Shown: positions 1-13,790, counted from the stretch's first letter. The stretch: DNA of 64,000 nucleotides from Ophiodon elongatus (GCA_016806645.1 JACSYO010001674.1:5071501-5135500), one strand, 5' to 3'. Notes: generated from the sequence alone by a model not told the origin. Translations and numbers: made by a program.

Positions 1-204
1 CGCCAGACTGGCATTGTGTGTTCCTGCAAACCACGGGACACGTTGAATCGCAGCGTTTCTGGACCAATACGTTTCATAATTGCGTTTCATATCAGCCTCC
101 TATTGCACTTGTTAAACGACACGTCATCGTGAAACTATTGATTAGGTTTAGGCAACACCACCGCTTGATTAAGGAAAGAAATGTGAGAATGATAACGTAA
201 CAGT

Positions 205-373
205 GTTACGGTAGAACGTGACGGTACCACGTGACTGTTCTGCGTGACTGTTCTGCGTGACTCTACAGCATGACTCTACAGCATGACTCTACAGCATGAC
301 TCTACAGCGTGACGCTACAATGTGAGTGGACCAAGTGATTGTACAATGTGTCGGTACAACGTAACAACCGCCC
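205..373. repeat. 13-bp minisatellite, about 12-13 copies
   Basis: Units of exactly 13 bp follow one another from 205 to about 373. The central ones (257-308) are nearly identical to GTGACTCTACAGC/ATGACTCTACAGC, and the outer ones diverge (GTGACGGTACCAC at 218, GTGTCGGTACAAC at 348). Divergence rises toward both edges, as expected from homogenisation by slippage or unequal exchange in the middle. Confidence 0.9.
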
Positions 374-444
374 TTAGCGGACTTTCTTATGTAACGTTAA
401 ATAACAAGCGATACAGCGTTGTGTAACAAGCGAAAAAGTCAACG

Positions 445-515
445 TCTACTTTTTGTTTCACATGGGACATGAACAGCGGTCCTCTGGCTGATAGTCCTGT
501 GTTTGTCTGTTGTTC
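445..515 (+). mobile_element. Dispersed repeat family A, copy 1
   Basis: The segment contains TTTTTGTTTCACATGGGACA, then GAACAGCGGTC and AGTCCTGTGTTTG. The same ordered blocks recur at 22180-22245 on this strand and at 51700-51765 in reverse orientation. I recognise the motif as very common in perch-like fish genomes, but I cannot assign the transposon class. Confidence 0.65.
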
Positions 516-3500
516 AATAACTGTTGCTCATGATCATTTATTTTGTTACTTCTTGTGGAAATCTGTATTTTAGGTTCAATGTGTCTATGTGGTGGCCTTC
601 AGTACAACACGTTTTCAGTGCCATCTATATGCACACACATGAAGTACAGAGGGACAGCATCGTAACAGTGGACATTTTCTCTGGCCCGTTACTGGTGTCA
701 CATGCTCCCGCTCTGCTGTCAGGCATTTTCATTCCAATATTACAGAATACAAACAGGTTGTGATTGGCTGCTGCTGGTACTGCCAGATTACATACAGGGA
801 TTAGAGCTGGGCTTCATGAAAACTGTGCCACCAACAGGAACAGACCAGCTGCACCCTGGAGGTAGCCGGGTGAGGGTCAGGCACAGCCGGGGTATAAATT
901 CCGGCAGTTAAGCGTTATGCAAGTGTGTTATCTAAAGCAATCTGAGAGAAGGCCATCCAGAGATGGTTATTATTGCTGTCATTCTGATGAAGACAGCCTG
1001 TCTGTGGGCTGGCAGTGAGGATGTGATGAGATCAAAGCAGGTCAGTCTCGTAGGAGATTGTTGATCTACAGTATACTGGTTACAATACTGCACAGTTACT
1101 ATATAGCAAGGCAACATTGCCTGGGCTAGTTTTAATCACAGCACATACGTTTAAGAAAGAGATGGAAAAGGCTCATTCTTTCTGAATATATTTAAGTGGT
1201 GCTGGAGTTTCAAAAATAAATGCATGTGTGAATGGCGTGGCTTCAGCTCATATTCCAAGAGCGGTTTGGAAAAGCAGGGCAAGGAATCACTCATCTACCT
1301 CAACAATTAGCATTGAGATGCCCTTAAGCAAAGCTCTTATAACCAAATTGCTCAATGAAGCTGATTAATTAACAATATAAAACTGTTCTGGGCATCTCTC
1401 TGTAAATGCTAACCATTTCAGAATGCTAATGATGGCACAGCTGAAAAAGGCTATCTATGCACAGGAAAAAGCCCCCTTGCTGATGAATTAAGAGGAAGAT
1501 TTTTTTTTTATTGCCACAACTTCATGATAACAACCACGGGTATGTGAGGGAGAAGGGCATTCTTCTACATCTCTTTTTATCATAGAGTGCAGGATATTCT
1601 CAAAAATAACAAACGAAAGAGAACTGAAAAGAAAGATAATACGCATTCACTCACAAACACAATAGCAGGCATTAGAACTGAATAAAGCATCCAATTATTG
1701 CAAGCTTTAAAAAAGGTAGAAGTACAAGGTGCAAGGATTGCATAACGAGCAATTAGTGGCATATTATGTAATATGGTTACTTCAACTATATATCACATAG
1801 TTCCATCAAGGACGGGCAGGTAATGAGATGCAGCACCAAGGGAAGAACATCACTGTGGGTACTTGTCCTTAATCTGTTTGATCAATGTGCTTTAAGTGAC
1901 TCCACATTCACGCCTCCCTTTGACAATGTCTTTATCAGACGACTGGCAGGCTGGACAAGTACTACGGGTGGGGGGGGGAATCAATACTGCACAGCAATGC
2001 AATATTTTGCGTCGCGATATTTCATCGATACACTGATGGCAAAAATGCAGCAAAAGATTATTGAAGTGAAACCGTGTGAAAACTTGCAATATAATAGTTT
2101 CGTGACAATATTGTATTGTGGGGCCCTCTGGGGATTCCTGCCCCTAACAAGAACTGTACAGAAGGAGAAGTGAAGAGAAATTGATGTTGCATTGATGAGC
2201 AAAATGTACAATAGATATATTAAAAAAAGTATCTTTCCATTAAGTCTTTGTATAAGCCACTGACAATTTGTTAATGAATAAAGCCTATACTTTATTAATT
2301 ATGTTTTGACACTGAACCCTAATGGACTCAGAGACTCTGATGTCAAATATGTTATTGTAATAACAATAAAGGCATTTTAACTCCCACTTTCTTCAGTTGT
2401 TCAAACATACTGTATGGTCTGGTCATAATCGTGAGTTTTGCCAACTTGTGGTTGGTGATGTAAGGATTTCTAAACATCTCACATCTTGCAGTGCCACCTC
2501 CTTTTGTCATCTCCCATTCACCACCTCGCAATAAACAAGGTCACCTTAAAAAACAGAGATGACGACTGTCAAAAGGCACATAAATACATTTTAATCAGAA
2601 TTCAGTGAGAGTTTTTGGTGTCTAATGTAATGCATGTGCCTCTCTGGTTGTATGACTATAACAATTGTATTCTATTTTACATGTGTTCTGTTTCATTCAT
2701 TACATCTCCAACCCTTTGCCCCACTCTCTGATATGCTGCTTTCGCTGTCTGAATCACTGCGAAGCCCATCTGACCTCGAGGCTACCGCAGCCTTACTTCA
2801 CCCTGAGCCACTCAGTCCCCACTACTGTACATGCATGTTGCTTGATATGCAAATTACACAAACTCAGAGGAATGAGGATGACTGTCCTCAACACTAATAA
2901 TGTATCGTGTCAAGGTCCATAACATGCATGAAACAGAAGCTTTGTGGCAGCGTGCAATTAAGTGGCTGCATACAAGTAATGGACGTAAAACACGGGTATG
3001 ATGGCAGTTTGAGGTTGAGGAAAGTGGAATGAGTAACGCTGTCGTCTGCCTTAACAACTTACATTGAAATGAAGCTGTGCAGCAAATAATTGCCGAGTGG
3101 AACTTGTCAGTGGACATCAGTAACTGTAGCAGCAGCTAATACAAGGCAAACTTTCTTTGCCACAAATACCCGAGGCGATCTTTCTACACGTCGACAAAAA
3201 AATGCTGCTGTGCTTCTTATGGTTTGAGACATCTGTTAAAAAAGTTTGACTGGTTACCAGCTTGTTAAAGTTAATTGTACAGGAATAAAGATAAATAATT
3301 GTTATATTTTCTAACTAATGACGCAATTTTGTTCACCAAACTTATGTGCATTTTCTTCTTTATCACAGATGGGTTTTAGCACACAAGGGCACACAAGTAG
3401 GAAAACAGATGGTGTTAAAAGACATCATGGCCACTGTGGACATAACGAGTCTGCATATGTTTGTCAGCTTCACACTTCTTTCCACCTCCCCACACCCCCA

Positions 3501-5137
3501 CCCCTTTTCTTTATTCCTTATCCTCCAGATTACTGGAGCCACCATCTGCATCTGCTGGTTGATGGATACATAGGGGGTGTTATTCAACGCATAAATCATA
3601 AAGCAGGTCGCGAGCACGCAACAAAATGCTGAATTTGGCAGAACGCAAAAACGGACAAGAGGTTTTTGTTTTCTTCATACATTTTATTATGATAAAGCGT
3701 TTTATGTCTTCATACTGCGAGAAAATTTATCACTGGAGCAGTCCTCTGACAGAAATTGGTTGAAAGCAGAAATTCACATAGTGATTACTGCAGGACAAAT
3801 TTAAAAGGTTAAAGCCAACCGAATGATTGATTTCACCTACAAACAACACCAGGTTCCACACAGTTAATGTCAGTGCTGCTTTTTTGTGAGGCCAAGTATT
3901 TTGGAAATTCAGTTGACTGTTTTTTTTCATATGCGTCCTCATTTATTCATCAAGGCGATGAAGCGTTAAGACAGTTTATTGGGGGATTAATGTTCATATT
4001 TGAACTACATTTTTTTTGTGTGTCATGCAAATCCACAGTCTTCGGGTTGGTCGAAACATTCATCCGTCTGTACAGCGTACGGCGCAGGGCTCATTTCATG
4101 CTTAAAAACAAATTTCTAATCCTTAATGTGGCATGGGCCCTTTTTTCCATTTTTAATAAGACATGCTTGAGTTAAATTGAGGGAGCAGACAGTGGCTCAT
4201 ATTATTTACTCCTAATGCTTGTTTCCAGGGTGACTTTGTCTCCTCATTCAACTGAGCTAAGTACTGAGGAACATAAATTCTAATTTAATATCACATCCCT
4301 CTATTTCCCTCATTTAGTCTACACGACTAATCTCATGTTCCACTGCTTTATCTTTTTGTCTTGATGTGTCTACAGCACAGACAGGATTTGGCAGTAACCT
4401 GATATCATTATTGTACTCTGTAAATTCATATCTTAACTTAAATATAACACTCATGACACAGTATTAATTAAGCACCAAAAACTCTAAGTAAATATTGGCG
4501 CATTTTGAGTACAAAACTTCTCACCTACCATCTGTTGCATTGCCGCCAGTGATTCATGCAGATTTATGATATTTCAAACATCTTTTTAGTTAATCTGTGA
4601 TACATTCACACATTTGAATTCCTCCAGTTTATGTCCACTCCAGTAGAGTGCGGTCTTTTCCTCTAAAGTGCCTTACTTGGAAATAGAAGCTGACCACTTC
4701 ACAAATGTTGACCTGATGATTCACAAATCAAGTGCGCCTTAGCAACACTGGCAGTTAGTACAGGAAAAAAAAATCCCAGAGATATTGATTCTACAGTGAG
4801 TCAAATCAATATAATGAAATGATGAGCAAAAGGGGAAAGTTGGTAACTCACACTAATGTTAGCGTGTGTTTCATATGATACAGCTGCATTTTAGTTTGTA
4901 CAAGGATGTCATTACGGAATGGTAGACATATCCTCTCATGCAGAACAACAACATGCTGATTGGAGTAAAAGGAGAAGCCAATCTTAACATTACCTCGAAG
5001 TAAACAAGAGGTCAAATGGAAGAGTAGTGCCGGAAATCATGCATAATGTGTCTATTAGCAGGGATATCATGCATTCACAGCGGAGGCAAATTATTTATTG
5101 AAGAGCTTAAAATGAATCTGAGCCACGTCAATGTCCC
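516..5137. other. Non-coding stretch, nothing assigned
   Basis: AT-rich unique-looking sequence. Short homopolymers occur, such as a G-rich run near 1966-1978. The longest open frames (116 codons at 1823-2173; 104 at 3318-3632) show no domain, and overlapping frames on the other strand are equally long, so they look like chance. Confidence 0.6.
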
Positions 5138-5184
<47 letters not shown>

Positions 5185-5214
5185 GCACGCATGCACACAC
5201 ACACACTCACTCAC
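5138..5214. repeat. (CA)n microsatellite with GCAC interruptions
   Basis: About 77 bp of alternating CA, interrupted by GCACGCACGCATGCAC near the right end and followed by ACTCACTCAC. Alternating purine-pyrimidine DNA of this kind can adopt Z-form and is usually polymorphic in length. Confidence 0.97.
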
Positions 5215-6139
5215 ATTTAAATTAAGAGTTGTTGCGTATATCAAAATATTATTAGCTGTTATAATTAGAATGTAAAATGATTCCCCTGTGGGATTGTTGA
5301 CACCAGCCCCGTTGACATAAAAGGGTCTCCAATGATAACCGTTCGTTTTCCAAGGCAGCACATTCGTTCCGCCTTTCCCTGGTGTGTTATCAAACAGGGA
5401 GGGCTGACTTTCCCCATGTTGAGATATCTGACCCTCTTAATAATAATAATAATAAAAAAGTCTCATCTGGTTTGTTGCTAGTATGGACAGTTTGCTGGTC
5501 AGGGACACAATGTCTTGCTCAACGAAAGTAAAGGGGGGACTTTCGAAGCTTGTGATGCTTTAAAACCAAGACATGCCTTCTTGTGATCCATAATCCCCTG
5601 TTGCATGATGTCTCTTGGTTCTACTGCGTGACCTTAAGAGGGATTTCTTCCCCTGTTCTGTTGGAATACATTTTAAAGGCACCAAGAGTTAAACATATCC
5701 AGCAATTCACAAGAAACAAAAGCTTGGAGTGTGGAGAAAGAAATAGTATTATGTCTCGCTACCTTTTATGCTGCTTCTCTTAATTGCTGTTCTCCGAACC
5801 GTCTCACAACTGCTGAGATGTGTCTTGCGATTCCTTGGTGGGGTCCCGACCCCCACAATGAGTAAGGCCAATATAAAGAATGTTATAGCTTCCTCTCAAT
5901 TGAATTGCCTCGTTTCTTCACCACGAGGAATGGTTGATGCGGATAGATGTCACAGTATTTTTAAACTCCTATCAAGCTTTTGTCTTATTCATTGAATTAA
6001 ACAACAGATTTAATAAGCTAGCTAGTGTTAGTCCCAGAAGTCCAACTGTCGTGTCTGTGTTTGCCTGAAACGAGGCGGCAGACCAGCTAGCTACTCTCTT
6101 TTCGTTTGCCTGGACATGATCAGATCACTGTATAAGATA
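5215..6139. other. Non-coding stretch, nothing assigned
   Basis: Contains only a short (AAT)n run near 5430-5450. No exon-like frame or recognisable repeat was seen. Confidence 0.55.
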
Positions 6140-7080
6140 TGGAGGTAGTCTCCATGACCTCACTCATAGGTTTCTGAAGGGAGGTTGTGAGGCTCAAAGT
6201 AGGTCTTGGCAGTGACGACTCTGCAACTCCCGGCGAATCACAAAATGGGCAAAGAGGTGGATCGTCGGCTGAGCTGATGGGGGGCTTAGGTGACGCAGCA
6301 GTGGAGGCAGCTAGAGTCCAGTAACCTTTAGTAGGCACCCACATGTCACTCAAAATGGCCGTGCCCTTAATTATGCCTAACGTTAAGCTATAATATACAG
6401 GTGAGTATATCCCCCCTGAACAGTCATAAATGAGGATATTTTTTGCACCAGGCTGTAAACATGTTTATTTCTGCTGTAAAGTTGGGCATTTTAACATAGA
6501 GTTCTATGGAGATTGTCTCGCTTTTACAGCAGGCGGCAACCTTCGGGTCTGAAAAGTGAAGCCAATGCTGAAATGCTTTATAATTGCATTAGTTCTACTG
6601 GCCAGCAGAGGGTGACTCCTCTGGTTACAAAAGAAAGTGTGATTATATGAGAAATTACCCTACTTCTCACTTGATTTATTACTCAGTAAACATTGTAAAC
6701 ATGTTTATGGTCTCAGTCACTAGTTGTAAGTGTTCTTCAATACAGCATGATGATTTAGTAAATTATGGTCCCAATTAGAGTAAAAAAGAAGATGAAGCAG
6801 GGTATGCTTCTGTGTGATGGACAGGTAGCTACCACGGAATTGTCCAGTCTGTGAGTTGTCTGTTTTTTAATCTTAGAATTTTAAACCATTCACGGTGAGT
6901 TTTCAGTTGATGAAAGTTAATTGTAAACAATTTCACAGTGACTACTTCCGCTTCTTATAGTCTATGTTTTGGAGCCAGCCTCAAGTGGCCAGTCAAAGAA
7001 ATGCAGTTTTTGGCATTGTTTTAAACGTTGGCTTCATTTCTCAGCAACGGAGGTTGCCGCTTGAAGTGTTCAGGTGTAAG
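6140..7080 (+). mobile_element. Dispersed repeat family B, longest copy
   Basis: Contains the ordered blocks CACTCATAGGTTTCTGAAG, CATGTCACTCAAAATGGCC, CATAAATGAGGATATTTTTT, GCTGTAAAGTTGGGCATTTT, TCTGAAAAGTGAAGCCAAT, AAATTATGGTCCCA and GGAGCCAGCCTCAAGTGGCC. Parts recur at 20266-20530 on this strand and at 27165-27560 in reverse. I recognise it as an abundant non-autonomous teleost repeat. It encodes no transposase here, so it would be a passive passenger. Ends are approximate and the class is unknown. Confidence 0.75.
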
Positions 7081-10000
7081 TAAATCTAAACCATTATGTC
7101 TAGTTCATAATATTTTCTACCCAGTAGTATTTTACACATGCAGCAGTGGCAGCTGTGACACCAAAAACAATGAATACATACAAATATAAACTGATGTTTA
7201 TAAAACATAATCAAAACTGGTGCCGCAGAGGCCAAGGTATTCTCATATTTAGTTCCTCACTCTAAAAACACCAGATCCTCACAATCCTTTGAGACATTAA
7301 TTCTACAATTTCACTTTTAATTTGTTTCTAAACAGGAGCAGCAGCTAGTAAGTTTTTCTCTATTTTGCATTTCATGCCAACATCTGTGAAACACTCAGAC
7401 TGATGAACTGAAAAAGGTCCACCGTATTTCCGGCTTCCTATTGGGCCAGATTGCCAAAGACACCTCTTTTGCCACGATCAGCTACTGAGATAACCTGGCT
7501 CGTGATGGTGGGTACTAAGCGGATGATAAGAGCATGGGAAATGATGCCCCCTGGGTGCCACAAGTGTATGTCATTGCCTTGCATCATTCTTTGGTGCTAA
7601 GATGGACGAAGCAACCAGACCCAGTGTGATCTCAGTGTGAGGCGTCTGGACAGAACGACTAATCAGACAAGACTTGGGAGACTAGCTGCCCATTTGATCT
7701 CTGTCCTTTTCCTTCTGGGCACATTCTCCTCACAACGAGCCATCAGCTGGCCTAATGATGAACACCAGATACATCTCAGCTCAACAGCGCTGCACAAAGC
7801 TCTTTGCAAGGTAAGTATCCCTTGCAAGCTCAACCCCTTTCAAGCTTTTGTACTCGCTGCCCGCTCCTGTGTCTACTGAAATCGGCCGTCCGAGGAGGCG
7901 CATTCATTAGCGCAGTTCATCTGAAAGGGAACCGGTCTTTAGAGTCACCAAAGACAATGGTTTCCAATTAGAGAAAAGAAGCTCAGGGAAAAACAATGAG
8001 AGTATGTCAAGGCATTAAATGTTTACTTGCTGTTTACTTGTAGCAATGAAACGAGAAACCACAGCCTTGCCACGCAAAAGGGAAAAGAGCTCTAGTGCCA
8101 ATGAGACCTCGTTATCATCTGGGGACTAAAGCAATATAAAACATGTTTAAAGGAGGTTTTGGTCATTTGGTGAGACCTGAGGGATTTCAAAGCTCTGTGT
8201 GGTGAAGCAACATTGGCTAATAAAGCAGCAGACAATATTAACACGACAAAGAGGGAGCCGTGTGAAGCAGAAAATAATCCGCCTCTTCTTTCTCTCCCTC
8301 TCCCCCATCCACAAATCTCCTCTCATTAGTTTGTTTCCTTGTGATGTGCACATCACTTTAAGTCTGCTGCAAGCAAAAGCTGTCAAATGCATGTGTGGAA
8401 ACAAGCGATAGTTTCCTCACTGAGAGAAGCCTTGGGAAAATATTTTAGTGTACAGTGAAATCACAGACCGCTGCTGCAAAAACCTATAGAGTACATTACG
8501 CCGGGGGGAATGAGATGAAGGAGTATTTTTCTTTTAGCACTCTGGGTTTCGGAGATGTGGTCCTACAAGTGCAACTGATGGTTTATTTTGTCTAGGTCAT
8601 TGTTAATTGTGGGATGCAGGTACTTAGAGCTCTTCAGGCAGGAAAAGGGAATTTACATGATGAAATGGTTTACAGAGTTTGCCTGGAACGTCACAGCAAT
8701 TTGTTACTAATAATGCCGGCCACTTGAAATGCGTCCGGCTAAGAGCATTAGTTAATTGTGATAGTGGAGTCGTGCAGGGAAAAAGAAAATCATGAAAAGC
8801 AACCAAAGGTCTTTGGTAACCTCATGCTCATAACCTTGTTTTGCAGTTAATGGCTGCTCTTCCAGAGTATTGTCAGAAAAGGACTTTTACTTGTGAATTA
8901 GCTAAGTATAATACAGAAAGCACCTTGAAGTGAAATTTTGCCGTGTAATGTTCTTTTATGGTCGAGTTGGTGAGAAACTAAATAAAAAATTTTTGACAGC
9001 TCATATAGCTGCATAAAGGCGTTTAAGAAAGACCGAAAAGAAAGGGAAAACTTTCTTTTCGGGCCTTTGTCAGCAGAGGGAGAATGTTTTGGTCTGAATG
9101 CAAAGAAAATAAATCTTCCCATTCACTGTGGGTTTCTGTAATAAAGGCCCTGCATTTCTTTTGCCAACCTCACATGTATTTAGATTTGATGAGCAAATCT
9201 GAAACAAAGAAAGAGCTGCGGGCCCACATAGTCACCTAGTTTCACTGAACAGGGTGGCTCATTTCACTTTGCCAAGTATTCTACATTATGCATATTATGG
9301 AATGCAGGGATGAAACTGACATGTCAAAACATTTTTCAAGATACGCAAATGTTCCATTCAAATGTGAGGCTGGCGGGGAGACTTGCAGGAGGGGTTTGAA
9401 TCTGCGTTTAAGCCACATTGATGGATCCAATCAGATGTTTTTATCTTTTAAAAAGTGTCCCGGTGGAGATGTTTGCAAAGGACAGCTGGTGTCAGAGCAC
9501 TCTATCAATGCAGCACAGCTGCTTTACAATTCAGTTTATCTCTCTGTCACTGGTCTCAACTCAATTTATCAGGGAGTTCGTTTGAGCTGTACATTCAGTG
9601 CATGTGTCTGATACTGGGGAGAAAATGGCTTGCCTCAGAGATATCTTAACAGCTTCCAAAAGATGCATAAAGCAACCCTGTGGCAGATTTATCTAATGCC
9701 ATAAATTCTAACTGTTTTTTATGTATCCCTGCCTTTTATGTGCCCATTTGAACGGTGTAATTGAACCAGTAAACAACAAGACATTTTAAATACCTGATCT
9801 GCAGCAGCAAGACACTCTGCTGAATTTGAATCAAGTTGTCACCAGGTAATTTAAAATCAAATTGATGCATTTATTTGGTTGAACTGAGCAAAGGCATGAT
9901 ATACACTTTAAAGAACTCTTATGTACATATTTAACGTATGAAAGACTGCCAATTAAATATGGCTATGTTAATGTGTAAAAAATAGAAGAACATCAGAAAT

Positions 10001-11978
10001 CATTTGAAATTGCGCACTTTGTCCACTTACTGACACCGCAGTTCATTTACTTTGTCGTGGCAACATTAAAGCTATTTTATTGCCTTGATATTTGCTGTGC
10101 ATGTTGCCTTGTAGCACTGTAAGTAATCTGGAGCCAGGTCCGCAGTGGACCGTGTATGGGAGTGTATCAGTGAGTGATTTGCCGCTCGACTGTACATGTC
10201 AGGACAGCTACGTCAGGGTTGCGTCAAACAAGATTAGAACATGTAGCTTTTAATTGAGAATACTCCTGCGATGGCGTTGTTGCAGATGCACGGCGAGCTT
10301 CTTTCATATGCCCAATGTATGCTTCACGGTGTCACCCGTGATTATATCATAAGGTAGAAAAAATTATCTTAAGCTAAACAGGCAGCTGAGCCGACATGCC
10401 AGGTTTATCAGGGGATCTTGTTTTCCATCAAAATGCTTAAAGGTTGGGCTCTCAGAAGCTACCAGATAACAAGACAGGAAAGAGACATAAACCTGCATTA
10501 ATGTTTCACTGTTCACATGGAGACTGTTGTCAGAACAGCTGTATCACTGCCATTCATTTTTTGGTCTATGATTTCTGTGCTCTCGGGGCTCACTCTGCTG
10601 TGACTTGGTCAACAGGGGCGAGCTTCAGTAAGCTTTTTCGTCAACAAATTAGGGCTATGCTAAAACAAATGCAAATAATCTAAACATGTTTCGCAAACTG
10701 TGTTTCTTTTTTGTTTGTTTTTTTAGACCAAAAAAAGGAAATGAAGGATTTAATTTTGCATGATGCTGCCTGGTTCAGAATGCCTCAGTTATTTGCTCAG
10801 TGAGGAAAAGGGTTTACCCAGACCATATAAAATCCCAGCTGAGATGCAGGCCTCCAAATGCATTCCAGTATCACAGCTTTCTCAATAATTATGAGGAAGA
10901 CCTTTGATGAAAGGGAGCTCTAGGACTTTTAGCATATTTCAAAAGTGACACCAATGAAATTCTCATCCAAAATAAGATAGAAAAGCCTTTGGTCTGTTGC
11001 TGTTAAGGATATACTGTGACAATGGCACAATGCCCCGAAATAAAGAACGTAGAAAAGAAAGCAGGAGATGCTGTGGTTGCGTGGCGAGCTCATTATCTCA
11101 GTTGCAATTAATGAAAGCCCTTTACGTACAATGGCTGTTGTTATACACACATGCTTAATATTTAAGGGCTTTGCAAAGAACAGCGTGTTGAGGGGAGGAC
11201 GGACTGTTGTGTTGTATGCCGTGTGCATCATCCAGACTCTGACAAGTTCATTAACATTATAAAATGCATCAGTTGGCAATGTTCTGACGCACACTCCCTT
11301 TACAGAAAGCAAAGCTCAGAGGATGTACTGGCATTTAACGGAACTGTATTTTACAGCTGATTGGCGTCATGCTTTATCAAACTTGAAAAAACAAATGTCC
11401 ACCATTGTTTAATGCCAAGGAGACTCGAGAGGTATGTTACGCTGAGTGTGTGGCGCTGCATGAAATGCAAAATCAACTCTGCTCTGAAAGCTGGTTTCAA
11501 TGCCCCATTGTTTGTGATTTGGGCATAGCAGATTTTTGACAGCGATAAATAACCTGTAAAATGTCACTATAAAATGGAATTCTGAAAGTGTGAGAAATAC
11601 AGCTGTGCCACTTGCATCTAAAGCAGCTATAATCCAAAAAGGCTATGGTTCTTTTTTTTTTTGCAACTATACTGGTGCTGCATAAATAAAAAGAGAAGAA
11701 AAACTTCCCACAGTTTTGTGAATCCAAAATCAAGGCCTTGAAACAAGCTTTTATCTTAACTAGGACACCTCAAAGTAGTTTCGCTCCATGGGGTATGAAC
11801 CTTACTTATCACTAACAGCAGGAATTGTCATCCTTATTCATTGCACACTTTTTCATACCAGCATAACCGATCTGTTCAGGCATGTGCACGAGCACAACAA
11901 ACACATCTATACATTTAGATTGCTGTGAAATATGCTGAGTTACTCAAATGTTCTTCAGCATATAAACATACGATGACA
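7081..11978. other. Non-coding stretch, one isolated donor-like site
   Basis: Unique-looking sequence. A plus-strand donor-like sequence (GCAAG then GTAAGTAT) sits at 7806-7818 after an 58-codon open stretch that lacks an ATG start. No matching acceptor or known protein was recognised. The frames at 9288-9611 (plus) and 10929-11312 (minus) have no domain. Confidence 0.5.
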
Positions 11979-12060
11979 TTACATTTAATTTAGCTGACGC
12001 TTTTATCCAAAGCAACTTACAATAAATGTATTCAACCATGAGAGTACAAACACAGTATGA
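11979..12060 (+). mobile_element. Fragment of a ubiquitous teleost interspersed repeat
   Basis: Contains TAGCTGACGCTTTTATCC followed by AAAGCAACTTACAATAAA, ATTCAACCATGAG and ACAAACACAG. This is a motif seen across very many fish genomes. The class is not assigned here. The fragment is about 80 bp, and the rest of the element is absent or too diverged to see. Confidence 0.7.
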
Positions 12061-12759
12061 TGAAACATATATAACACAGAAGGACAATGAAATCCCCTTA
12101 AAACTGTGCTGCTTGAGGAGGGTTTTGATGCAGGTTGCAGTTTTATTCAGTAAAAATGTTTCCTCTGTTTCTTTTGTTTTAAGCCGACTGTCCAGCCAGG
12201 TCGGCTTGAACCCAACGTAAACATTGCTGGGAGGTATACAATGCCCTTAAAACCTCTCCTTCTGTTTGTCTATCCATTCATCTATCCATCCATCTACTAT
12301 TTAAAACTTTTCTTTTGTATAACACAACTATGTAGCTTTCCCAAGAATGTTACAAATCCACAGCTACACAAGCCTTTAGTTGGAGAATATGTAAGCGGCT
12401 CTGTCAATACTTGAGTTTGTTCCATGGGTCCATTGACGTAACACTCTGCCTCTGTGGCTGATCGATCATGATCCGCCATACATGTGCTGCATCAGCGGGG
12501 GAGACACCATGCAAACTTAAATTACACACATATCTCCGTTGGCTTTTGATTCTAAATGGTTGGATCACATCAGGATAAAGAGGGATTAAACAAAGTGTTC
12601 AATTTGTAAATCAGAGGGTATTGGAGCACAACGTCTGTGTAAAAGGGGGAAATGATCCAGGGAGGTTTAGTGGAGTGTGCCTCAGCTGATAAAACAATAA
12701 AAGCTGTATTACCACTATGTATTATACAGTATAAAGACTCCAACATTCTGACATGTCAA
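12061..12759. other. Non-coding stretch, nothing assigned
   Basis: Only a short degenerate (ATCC)n run near 12270-12297 stands out. No exon or RNA gene was recognised. Confidence 0.5.
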
Positions 12760-13245
12760 ATTCACATTAGTACTTAAAAGCACATACTTAGTCCACTAGA
12801 TACAGGTATGGAAGTATTCTTATATTTTATTAAGTAAGGGTTGCAATGCCACAGAGTAGAATGCCTTTGTCACAAGTAAAGGTCTTGCATTAAATGTATC
12901 AGCAAAATGTACTTAAGCACAGGGGCAGAATAGCTCCTTTGAGAGTGATATATTATCATATGTATCATACTATTGGACTAGTATTATGGATGCATTCGCA
13001 CAGCACCAAAGCTGGTTGAGGTTGATCTAATGTCAACTACTTTATACACTGTTGGTTTGTTTAACTTCTAACAATGCATCATATTTTATAAATTGATCAT
13101 ATGTAGTATATGAACAGTTAAATCATATGCAACCAGTAACTATAGCTTTCAGATAAATGTAGAGGAGAAAAACATACAAAATACATCTGAAATGTAGTGG
13201 AGTAGAAGTATAAAAGGGCAAAAAATGAAAATACTCAGCATCTGG
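12760..13245 (+). mobile_element. Diverged teleost dispersed repeat (family C)
   Basis: Reads through the familiar order of blocks: AGTAAAGGTCTTGCATTAAA, AAAATGTACTTAAGCAC, GTTGAGGTTGATCTAAT, CAACTACTTTATACACTGTT, CATCATATTTTATAAATTGA, AACTATAGCTTTCAGATAAA, and the near-terminal GAAATGTAGTGGAGTAGAAG. This block order is that of a very common acanthomorph repeat. There are many point changes and no open frame, so it is an old non-autonomous copy. Confidence 0.72.
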
Positions 13246-13379
13246 GCTCCCTTAGGAGAGGGCTTCACCTGCGCTCAGAACTTGGGTTACAATATTGTAA
13301 CATTTGTTCTAACCAAGCCTCCAGGAAGAGCGATGAACTTTGAAGCAAATTAAATATAGTGGCCACATTATACAACATC

Positions 13380-13790
13380 CGGGTCTGTCACGTGATGCCA
13401 TTGGGCATTGCGCCTCTGAGCAACTTTCATATGAATGAATGGGGCCTTGCCTCCAACGCTGTATCCAGTTGTCTTTCTGTATCCATGGTTTTATCTCACA
13501 CAGGCTCCGCCCTCTACTGAACTATATGAGTGAAGTGGGTGGATCCCAATGAATGCACATCCTGCCGGTACGGGGGTGGATGTACCACTGTTGGAGCCCC
13601 GCGTGAAATGAGAAGTCAACGTTGATTTATTTGTCAAGTACCTTGTGTACTTCAGTAACACCACTTCCATAGTTACTTTAACCCAAACCAAAATCCTTTC
13701 CTCAACCTAACCAAGAAGTTGTATTGCCTAAACCTGACTAAGTTGTTTCCTGTGAAGACAGAAGTTTATTTTGAGAAGATGGTATGCATG
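13380..13790 (+). mobile_element. Teleost dispersed repeat (family D), possibly two adjoining pieces
   Basis: The left part contains CACGTGATGCCATTGGGC, TGAGCAACTTTCATATGAAT and CTCCAACGCTGTATCCAGTT. The right part contains GAAATGAGAAGTCAACG, CAAGTACCTTGTGTACTTCA, then CAACCTAACCAAGAAGTTGT, GCCTAAACCTGACTAAG and GAAGACAGAAGTTTATTTT. Both parts are familiar as high-copy perciform repeat sequence. A short stretch resembling the GAAATGAGAAGTCAACG block also occurs near 30690. Confidence 0.65.

Noticed and set aside
9288..9611. 107-codon plus-strand frame with several cysteines
   Set aside because: The cysteine spacing fits no domain I know, and no splice sites flank it.
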